Of a stretch of DNA of 10,488 bases, positions 1-5,473 are shown one piece after another (within the stretch, counting starts at the first letter, position 1; the number at the start of each line of letters is the position of its first letter). The translations under genes were made by a program, and so were the position numbers. The notes under the pieces are model-generated. The model had not been told where the DNA came from, searched no databases, and was given only the letters and a program-made list of their open reading frames with translations. Source of the DNA: Fimenecus stercoravium (lineage in GTDB: Bacteria > Bacillota > Clostridia > Oscillospirales > Acutalibacteraceae); the NCBI GenBank assembly GCA_018711545.1, contig DVIC01000086.1:1-10488 (forward strand), in the 5' to 3' direction.

Positions 1-1
1 G

Positions 2-2557
2 ATGCAGATTTCGTTAAACGGGGAATGGAAATTCCGTGAAGCACAAAAGGGAGAGTGGCTCCCAGCCAAAGTCCCGGGATGCAACTATCTAGACTTGCTG
101 CATGCTGAAAAGATCCCTGACCCGTTTGTGGGCTTAAATGAAAAAGAGGTATATTGGGTCGCCGAGACGGATTGGGAATATGAGCGTACCTTTACCGTTC
201 CCGCAGAGCTTCTCGACTGTGACCGCGTGGAGCTGCAATGTGCAACGCTTGATACGATCTGTGATGTTTTCGTAAATGATACGCTTGTCGGCAAAGGGGA
301 AAACGCGCACCGCCGCTATGCCTTTGATGTGAAATCCGCCCTAAAGGCGGGCGAAAACCGCATTCGGATCCTGTTTTATTCACCTGTAAATTATGTAAAG
401 GCAAAACAGGAGGTCGAAAAATGTCCGCGCAACAGCAACGGCATGGACGGTATTCCGCATATCCGCAAGCCGCAGTGTCATTTCGGCTGGGACTGGGGCC
501 CCGTTTTGCCGCCCAGCGGCATATCCGGCGACATTGGTGTTTTCGGGTATTCGGGCGCGCGGATCACGGATCTTCTGATCGAACAGCACCATGCCGGCGG
601 CAAAGTACGCCTGTCTGTTTCTCCTGAGATAGAATGTCTTTCCGAACGTTCCCCGGCATACGTTTTGCGTATTTTATCCCCCGCAGGGGATTTGCTTACA
701 GAGACCCGCGGCTTGCTTGAGGAACCCGGCTGCGTGCACCTGAACGAAGAAATCGAAAACCCCGAACTTTGGTGGACGCGCGACCTGTCCGACAAATCGC
801 AGCAGCCGCTGTATACCGTCGCCTTCGAATTGCTCTGCGGTGATGCGGTGACAGATTCGGTCACAAAAAAAATCGGGCTTCGCACGATCGAATTGAACCG
901 TGAGAAGGACGAATTCGGCGAGAATTTCCAATTCCGTATCAACGGCGTACCGCTGTTTATCAAAGGCGCGAACTGGATCCCGCCCGACAGCTTTGCCACG
1001 CGCTATACGGATGCGCGCATGGAATATGACATGGCTGCCATGCGCTTTTCCAACTTCAATATGCTGCGCATTTGGGGCGGCGGGTATTACGAGCGCGACG
1101 CGCTCTATGACAAATGCGACCGCGACGGCATTTTGATTTGGCAGGATTTCTGTTTTGCTTGCCAGGGCTATCCGTTCTTTGACGAGGCGCTTTTGAAAAA
1201 TATCCACGGCGAGGTTGTCGACAACGTCCGCCGCCTGCGCCATCATGCGTGTCTGGCGCTGTGGAACGGGAACAATGAGATCGAAACCATGTCCATCGCG
1301 TGGCAGACGCGCCGTAAATACATAGAGTGGGCGGAAAAATTCTTTTATCATATCCTGCCCGAATGGCTGGAAACTTTGGATACGCAAACGCCTTACATCC
1401 CCGGGAGCCCCTGCGGCACAGGCTATTTGCAGGGTGTGGACCGCGACAGCGTGGGCGATACGCACCTGTGGGCGGTTTGGCACGGCTTACAGCCGCTGAC
1501 TTATTATCGCCGGCGCATGACGCGCTTTTGCAGTGAATTCGGTTTTGAAAGCCTGCCGGATCAAAAAACGATCGCGCGCTACGCCGCGCCCGCGGATTAT
1601 GACCTGAACAGCGAAGTGTTCCTTTCGCATCAGAAATGCGCCGGCGGCAATATGAAAATGGCGTTTTATATCGCTTCGCGCTTCCGCCTTCCGAAGCATT
1701 TTACGGATTACGTCTATCTTTCACAGATCTGCCAGGAGGAGTGCGTGCGCGACGCGACCGAGCATTGGCGCCGCAACAAAGGCCACTGCAACGGCTCGAT
1801 GTATTGGCAGTTTAACGATTGCTGGCCCGTGTGCAGCTGGGCGGGAATGGATTATTACGGTAACTATAAGGCGCTGCAATACGCCGCCCGTCATTTCAAT
1901 GCGCCTTTCACCGTTTCGGTCGAGGATACAAAAGAAAGGCTTCGTGTGTTTGTGCTCAACGACACCCGGGAGGCACGGCAGGCAACGCTTTCCTGGCGGC
2001 TTTTAGGCTTTGACGGGGAGCAGTTCGCTTCCGAGAAAAAAAGCATTACGGTCGACGCTTTGCAAAACGAGATCGTGTTTGATCTGCCTGTGTCGCGTCT
2101 TTCGGCAAAAGGCAATTTGAAGCGCGCCGTCTTTGTGGCAGATTTGATGGATGGTGAAACGCTTCTTGCACGGAAAACAGTGCTGTTTGACAAGGAAAAG
2201 AATTTGGCGCTGCCGAAAACGCAGGTGGATATGCACGTGCGTGTATCGAACGGCGCGGCCCAAATCGAGTTGACCGCCAAGCGCTATACGCGATTTTTAC
2301 AGGTGCATTCCAAATCGAACCTGCTGCCGTTTTCCGACAATTTCTTTGACCTGCTGCCGGGTGAGACGAAGCGTATTGTGCAGCCTGTGCGCGACGGCGT
2401 GACCGCTGAGCAGGTGAAAAACGATCTGGAACTGTTCAGCGCAGGGGATGTCGTGCCGCGAGCAAGCCGCCTTTCGGATGCCTTTACACGTGCTCGGGTG
2501 TTCTTAAAGCCATTGAGTATCGGAAACTTCATCTATTATCAGCGCATCCCGAAATAA
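2..2557 (+). CDS. Beta-mannosidase, glycoside hydrolase family 2
   Basis: Predicted exo-acting beta-mannosidase (EC 3.2.1.25), releasing terminal beta-linked mannose from manno-oligosaccharides or the Man-beta-1,4-GlcNAc core of N-glycans. At 851 residues it has the usual family length. The order is a jelly-roll sugar-binding domain (about 1-175), an Ig-like domain (about 190-300), a TIM barrel (about 305-610) and C-terminal beta domains. The family-typical HFGWDWGP is at 160-167 and RIWGGGYYE lies in the barrel. WNGNNE at 421-426 gives the acid/base E426, and SEFGF at 511-515 gives the nucleophile E512. There is no signal peptide, so it should act in the cytoplasm on imported oligosaccharides. 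The ATG is the second base of the window, so its ribosome-binding site and promoter cannot be seen. The start is nevertheless plausible, because LNGEWKF at 5-11 is the normal GH2 opening. Substrate is inferred from family only. Confidence 0.93.
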   Translation: MQISLNGEWKFREAQKGEWLPAKVPGCNYLDLLHAEKIPDPFVGLNEKEVYWVAETDWEYERTFTVPAELLDCDRVELQCATLDTICDVFVNDTLVGKGENAHRRYAFDVKSALKAGENRIRILFYSPVNYVKAKQEVEKCPRNSNGMDGIPHIRKPQCHFGWDWGPVLPPSGISGDIGVFGYSGARITDLLIEQHHAGGKVRLSVSPEIECLSERSPAYVLRILSPAGDLLTETRGLLEEPGCVHLNEEIENPELWWTRDLSDKSQQPLYTVAFELLCGDAVTDSVTKKIGLRTIELNREKDEFGENFQFRINGVPLFIKGANWIPPDSFATRYTDARMEYDMAAMRFSNFNMLRIWGGGYYERDALYDKCDRDGILIWQDFCFACQGYPFFDEALLKNIHGEVVDNVRRLRHHACLALWNGNNEIETMSIAWQTRRKYIEWAEKFFYHILPEWLETLDTQTPYIPGSPCGTGYLQGVDRDSVGDTHLWAVWHGLQPLTYYRRRMTRFCSEFGFESLPDQKTIARYAAPADYDLNSEVFLSHQKCAGGNMKMAFYIASRFRLPKHFTDYVYLSQICQEECVRDATEHWRRNKGHCNGSMYWQFNDCWPVCSWAGMDYYGNYKALQYAARHFNAPFTVSVEDTKERLRVFVLNDTREARQATLSWRLLGFDGEQFASEKKSITVDALQNEIVFDLPVSRLSAKGNLKRAVFVADLMDGETLLARKTVLFDKEKNLALPKTQVDMHVRVSNGAAQIELTAKRYTRFLQVHSKSNLLPFSDNFFDLLPGETKRIVQPVRDGVTAEQVKNDLELFSAGDVVPRASRLSDAFTRARVFLKPLSIGNFIYYQRIPK

Positions 2558-2560
2558 AGG

Positions 2561-2593
2561 TTGACCCGCCCTTTTGGGCGGGTCAATTTTTTT
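2561..2593 (+). terminator. Rho-independent terminator of the beta-mannosidase gene
   Basis: An 11-bp perfect stem (TTGACCCGCCC at 2561-2571 with GGGCGGGTCAA at 2576-2586) closes a TTTT loop and is followed by seven T. It starts 3 nt after the TAA stop and separates the glycosidase gene from the metal operon. Confidence 0.95.
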
Positions 2594-2614
2594 GAATAAA
2601 AGCATAACATAGTA

Positions 2615-2643
2615 TTGACAATTCATATGAGCAGTGATAATAT
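2615..2643 (+). promoter_or_regulatory. Promoter of the arsR/smtB-HMA-P1B-2 ATPase operon
   Basis: A perfect -35 TTGACA (2615-2620), a 17-bp spacer and -10 TAATAT (2638-2643), with an extended -10 TG at 2635-2636. Transcription should start near 2650, leaving a leader of about 30 nt. A ribosome-binding site AGGGGA (2665-2670) lies 8 nt before the ATG. Such a near-consensus promoter fits a gene set held off by a repressor. Confidence 0.88.
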
Positions 2644-2661
2644 ATGAATATAGAATCATAT
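2625..2661 (+). promoter_or_regulatory. Probable SmtB/ArsR-type operators (two overlapping imperfect inverted repeats)
   Basis: Repeat one (2625-2643) pairs ATATGAGCA with TGATAATAT around a single G, with 7 of 9 positions symmetric; it covers the spacer and the -10 box. Repeat two (2642-2661) has ATATGA and TCATAT 8 nt apart and covers the expected transcription start. A further TCATATGA at 2623-2630 resembles the one at 2656-2663. AT-rich ATATGA/TCATAT half-sites are typical of the SmtB/CzrA branch, and the placement would block RNA polymerase when the metal-free repressor is bound. Assignment to the adjacent regulator is inferred from position. Confidence 0.65.
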
Positions 2662-2678
2662 GAAAGGGGATTCATTAT

Positions 2679-3044
2679 ATGGAGAAACCCGCTCATGACC
2701 ATTTGGATGCACTCAACACGGTTCGCGGCGGCATGCCGCGGGATGAACTGCTGTGCGATCTTGCCGATCTGTTTAAGATCTTCGGCGATACGACGCGCAT
2801 GAAAATTTTATTTTCACTGTTTGAGGCGGAGCTTTGCGTGCATGAGATCACTGCACTTTTAGGGATGACGCAGTCTGCGATCTCGCATCAGCTCAAAGTC
2901 CTCAAGGACGCGCATTTGATCGACAACCGCCGCGAGGGCAAGACCATGATCTACTTTTTGGCAGACGACCATGTCCGTTCCATCATCGGGCAAGGCTTTG
3001 AACACATTACAGAGGAGGAATACCCCCATGAAAAAGACTTTTAA
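2679..3044 (+). CDS. ArsR/SmtB-family metal-responsive repressor (Zn/Cd/Co type)
   Basis: A 121-residue winged-helix repressor that should release its operator on binding metal and so switch on the two genes behind it. The recognition helix is around TQSAISHQLKVLKDA (64-78). The alpha-5 zinc site of SmtB/CzrA is matched exactly in spacing: D96, H98, H109, E112 (SmtB D104, H106, H117, E120). The alpha-3 box reads ELCVHEI (51-57), with C53, H55 and E56 where CadC has ELCVCDL and SmtB has ELCVGDL. The N-terminal tail has H6 and H8, so a second, alpha-3N-like site is possible. It is first in its operon; the 3' end overlaps the next gene by 17 bp. The family is clear. The metal, most likely zinc with cadmium or cobalt possible, is inferred from the ligands and the downstream ATPase. 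Confidence 0.92.
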   Translation: MEKPAHDHLDALNTVRGGMPRDELLCDLADLFKIFGDTTRMKILFSLFEAELCVHEITALLGMTQSAISHQLKVLKDAHLIDNRREGKTMIYFLADDHVRSIIGQGFEHITEEEYPHEKDF

Positions 3045-3246
3045 TTTGGAAGATCTCGACTGCGCCAACTGCGCAGCTAAAATGGAGGCGGCGATCAACA
3101 AAATGGATGAAGTCAAGTCCGCTTCCGTCAGCTTCTTTACGCAAAAGCTCACCGTGGAAGCCGAAGGGGAGGTCACGGATGATCTGATGAAAAAAATCGC
3201 AAAGGTCTGCCGCAAGGTAGAGCCGGATTGCCGCATTATTCTGTAA
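3028..3246 (+). CDS. Small free-standing heavy-metal-associated (HMA) domain protein
   Basis: A 72-residue protein with the beta-alpha-beta-beta-alpha-beta HMA fold pattern. The metal motif is LDCANCAAKME (residues 10-20), with C12 and C15. The LDCANC form, rather than GMxCxxC, is typical of the N-terminal domains of CadA/ZntA ATPases. An earlier in-frame ATG at 2971 would lie deep inside the regulator gene. The ATG at 3028 is preferred because GAGGAGG at 3013-3019 precedes it and because HMA domains begin just before the first strand (KKTFNLE). The 17-bp overlap with the upstream gene suggests translational coupling. The next gene encodes a P1B-2 ATPase without any HMA domain, so this protein probably serves as its detached metal-binding domain or as a soluble metal carrier. 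That pairing is an inference. Confidence 0.9.
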   Translation: MKKTFNLEDLDCANCAAKMEAAINKMDEVKSASVSFFTQKLTVEAEGEVTDDLMKKIAKVCRKVEPDCRIIL

Positions 3247-3258
3247 AGAAGGGTTAGA

Positions 3259-5106
3259 ATGACTACAAAGCAAAAGCGCAGTCTTGTACGCATTCTCGCT
3301 TCAGCCGTTCTTCTGGTCATAGCATGGGCACTGCCGCTGGAGGGCGTATGGAAACTGCTTGTCTTTCTTGTGCCGTACGCCGTTGTCGGCTGGGATGTGC
3401 TTTGGAAATCCCTGCGCAATATTGCGCATGGGCAGGTATTTGACGAAAACTTTTTGATGTCGATCGCCACGATCGGTGCATTTTTTGTCGACGAGTATGC
3501 CGAAGCCGTTGCAGTCATGTTGTTTTACCAGGTCGGCGAACTGTTCCAAAGCGTTGCCGTCGGGAAAAGCCGCAAATCCATTGCGGCGCTTATGGATATT
3601 CGTCCGGACAGCGCCACGGTGCTGCGGGATGGTGAAGCCGTGACCGTCTCGCCCGAGGAAGCGGAAGTCGGCGAAACACTGCTCATTAAGCCCGGTGAGA
3701 AGATCCCGTTGGACTGCGTTATTACAAAAGGGACGACGACCGTAAATACCGCAGCATTGACGGGCGAATCTCTGCCGCTGGATAAAACGGTCAGTGATGA
3801 TCTCGTCAGCGGCTCTGTGAATTTGAGCGGCGTAGTCGAAGCGCGTGTCAAAAGCCCGTTTGCAGAAAGTACGGTCTCGCGTATTTTGGAACTTGTGGAG
3901 AACGCCTCCGAAAAGAAAGCAAAAAGCGAAGCCTTTATTACGCGCTTTGCCCGCGTTTATACGCCTTGCGTCGTGATCGCTGCCGTATTATTGGCGGCCT
4001 TGCCGCCGCTGTTTACAGATCAGCCCTTCTCGGAATGGCTTTCGCGCGCGCTTACGTTTTTGGTCATCTCCTGCCCGTGTGCGTTGGTGGTCTCTGTGCC
4101 GTTGTCGTTCTTCGGCGGCATCGGCGCCGCGTCTAAGATCGGCGTGCTGATCAAAGGCGCCAATTATCTGGAAGCGCTCTCCGGCGTCGATACGGTCGTA
4201 TTTGACAAGACCGGTACGCTTACAAAAGGGACGTTCACGGTTTCTGCCGTGCATTCCGATGTGATCCCGCCGGAGGAACTGCTGGACATTGCAGCAGTCG
4301 CCGAGGTGTATTCAAGTCACCCGATCGCCGCATGCATCGTCAAAGCGCACGGCGGGCATATCGATAAGGGACGCATTACTGAGATCCATGAGCGTGCAGG
4401 GCAAGGAATAGAAGCCGTCATTGACGGCAAAACGATCCTTGCGGGCAACGGCAAGCTTATGGACACCGTCGGTGCAAAATGGCATCCCTGCCATGAACCC
4501 GGTACGACCGTGCATATTGCGGCGGACGGCGTGTATATGGGGCATATCGTGATCTCCGATACGGTCAAAGAGGACGCCGCAGACGCCATTCGTTTGCTGA
4601 AATCGGTCGGTGTTCGCCGCACCGTGATGCTTACAGGCGATGACGAAAAGGTTGCACAGGCGGTTGGGCATGCCTTGGGGCTTGATGAAGTGCATGCCCG
4701 CTTGATGCCCGAGGATAAGGTACGAGCCGTGGAAACTTTGCTGCAAAGCAAACCCGTAAAAAGCGCGCTTGCCTTTGTCGGCGATGGCATCAACGATGCA
4801 CCGGTGCTGTCCCGCGCGGACATCGGCATCGCTATGGGCGCTTTGGGCAGCGATGCCGCAATCGAGGCGGCGGACGTCGTGCTCATGGATGATAAGCCCT
4901 CCAAACTTGCAAGAGCGGTTCGAATTTCGCGGAAAACCATGCGCATCGTGCGTGAAAATATCGTGTTTTCTTTAGCGATAAAAGCGGTGGTGCTTGTGCT
5001 CGGCGCGCTGGGGCTTGCGGGCATGTGGCTTGCGGTGTTTGCGGACGTCGGCGTTATGGTGCTCGCCATTCTCAATTCCGTGCGTGCGCTTCATGCCGCG
5101 AAATAG
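3259..5106 (+). CDS. cadA: P1B-2-type Zn2+/Cd2+/Pb2+-exporting ATPase (CadA/ZntA family)
   Basis: Membrane ATPase that exports divalent soft metals from the cytoplasm. At 615 residues it is shorter than typical CadA/ZntA (about 700-730) because it starts directly at TM1 and lacks the N-terminal metal-binding domain. Visible parts in order: TM1-TM4 (about 8-97), actuator TGES 168-171, TM5 (about 234-254), TM6 with CPC 272-274, phosphorylation site D316 in DKTGT, H354-P355 of the nucleotide-binding domain, GDGIND 508-513, and TM7-TM8 (about 570-610). K575 in TM7 and D596 in the FADVG of TM8 are the P1B-2 signature and argue against copper. GAAGGG at 3248-3253 lies 5 nt before the ATG, and the gene follows the HMA gene by 12 nt in the same operon. 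The subclass is well supported; which divalent metal matters in the cell is not known. Confidence 0.94.
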   Translation: MTTKQKRSLVRILASAVLLVIAWALPLEGVWKLLVFLVPYAVVGWDVLWKSLRNIAHGQVFDENFLMSIATIGAFFVDEYAEAVAVMLFYQVGELFQSVAVGKSRKSIAALMDIRPDSATVLRDGEAVTVSPEEAEVGETLLIKPGEKIPLDCVITKGTTTVNTAALTGESLPLDKTVSDDLVSGSVNLSGVVEARVKSPFAESTVSRILELVENASEKKAKSEAFITRFARVYTPCVVIAAVLLAALPPLFTDQPFSEWLSRALTFLVISCPCALVVSVPLSFFGGIGAASKIGVLIKGANYLEALSGVDTVVFDKTGTLTKGTFTVSAVHSDVIPPEELLDIAAVAEVYSSHPIAACIVKAHGGHIDKGRITEIHERAGQGIEAVIDGKTILAGNGKLMDTVGAKWHPCHEPGTTVHIAADGVYMGHIVISDTVKEDAADAIRLLKSVGVRRTVMLTGDDEKVAQAVGHALGLDEVHARLMPEDKVRAVETLLQSKPVKSALAFVGDGINDAPVLSRADIGIAMGALGSDAAIEAADVVLMDDKPSKLARAVRISRKTMRIVRENIVFSLAIKAVVLVLGALGLAGMWLAVFADVGVMVLAILNSVRALHAAK

Positions 5107-5177
5107 CGCTGCGTGCGACTACGGTTGCCTGCGAAGCGTCTTATGTGCAGAAGGCGACAGGTATCTGAAAAGGACGG

Positions 5178-5209
5178 GGACGCATACGCATAGGTTTGCG
5201 CGTGCGTCC
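5178..5209 (+). other. Imperfect hairpin after the P1B-2 ATPase gene, possible first terminator
   Basis: GGACGCA (5178-5184) pairs with TGCGTCC (5203-5209). The stem continues through a T-G pair and one A-C mismatch into ACGC/GCGT-like pairing around a short loop. It is followed by TCTTTACTT, only moderately T-rich. It may be a weak terminator or an mRNA 3'-end structure. The rest of 5107-5177 shows nothing recognisable. Confidence 0.4.
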
Positions 5210-5224
5210 TCTTTACTTACAAAC

Positions 5225-5257
5225 AAAAGCACGGCTTGAAAAACGAGCCGTGCTTTT
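5225..5257. terminator. Bidirectional terminator between the convergent Zn/Cd and Cu operons
   Basis: A 12-bp perfect stem (AAAAGCACGGCT at 5225-5236, AGCCGTGCTTTT at 5246-5257) with a 9-nt loop. Read on the plus strand it ends in TTTT then GCGTTTT. Read on the minus strand it ends in TTTT then GTTTG. It lies 118 nt after the Zn/Cd ATPase stop and 12 nt after the copper ATPase stop, so both operons can use it. Confidence 0.88.
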
Positions 5258-5269
5258 GCGTTTTGCCTT

Positions 5270-5473
5270 TTACCGTATGACCTTGTAGCCTTGTGCCTCG
5301 ATCGCTGCGGCGAGTGTGTCCTCAGAAATGTTGTCCGCCGCCTTAACGGTCGCAGTCCCCGCTGTGTGGCTCGCACGCGCCTCGGTGACGCCCTCCACGG
5401 CTTCCAGCGCTTTTTTAACAGTCGCTTCGCAGTGCGGGCACATCATGCCCTCCACTTTCAATGTGATCTCCAT
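5270..5473 (-). CDS. copZ: Possible internally initiated CopZ-like copper chaperone (nested in copA)
   Basis: Starting at M789 of the CopA frame, this would give a 67-residue protein. Its length and its opening (MEITLKVEGMMCPHC) match free CopZ copper chaperones, which hand Cu+ to CopA. The Cu ligands would be C12 and C15. The ATG is preceded by GGAAAGGAG with a 6-nt gap after AAGGAG, as good a site as the one in front of copA itself. It shares frame and stop codon with copA and has no clear promoter of its own. Synthesis of the short form is inferred. The alternative is a stop-codon loss that left a now silent start region inside a genuine fusion protein. Confidence 0.45.
   Translation of the reverse strand: MEITLKVEGMMCPHCEATVKKALEAVEGVTEARASHTAGTATVKAADNISEDTLAAAIEAQGYKVIR

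Noticed and set aside
674..1483. A 269-codon minus-strand open frame inside the beta-mannosidase
   Set aside because: It lies opposite the conserved GH2 barrel and reads as a low-information shadow translation.
2971..3027. Upstream in-frame ATG that would lengthen the HMA protein by 19 residues
   Set aside because: It lies well inside the regulator gene; the ATG at 3028 has GAGGAGG in front and gives the normal HMA domain length.
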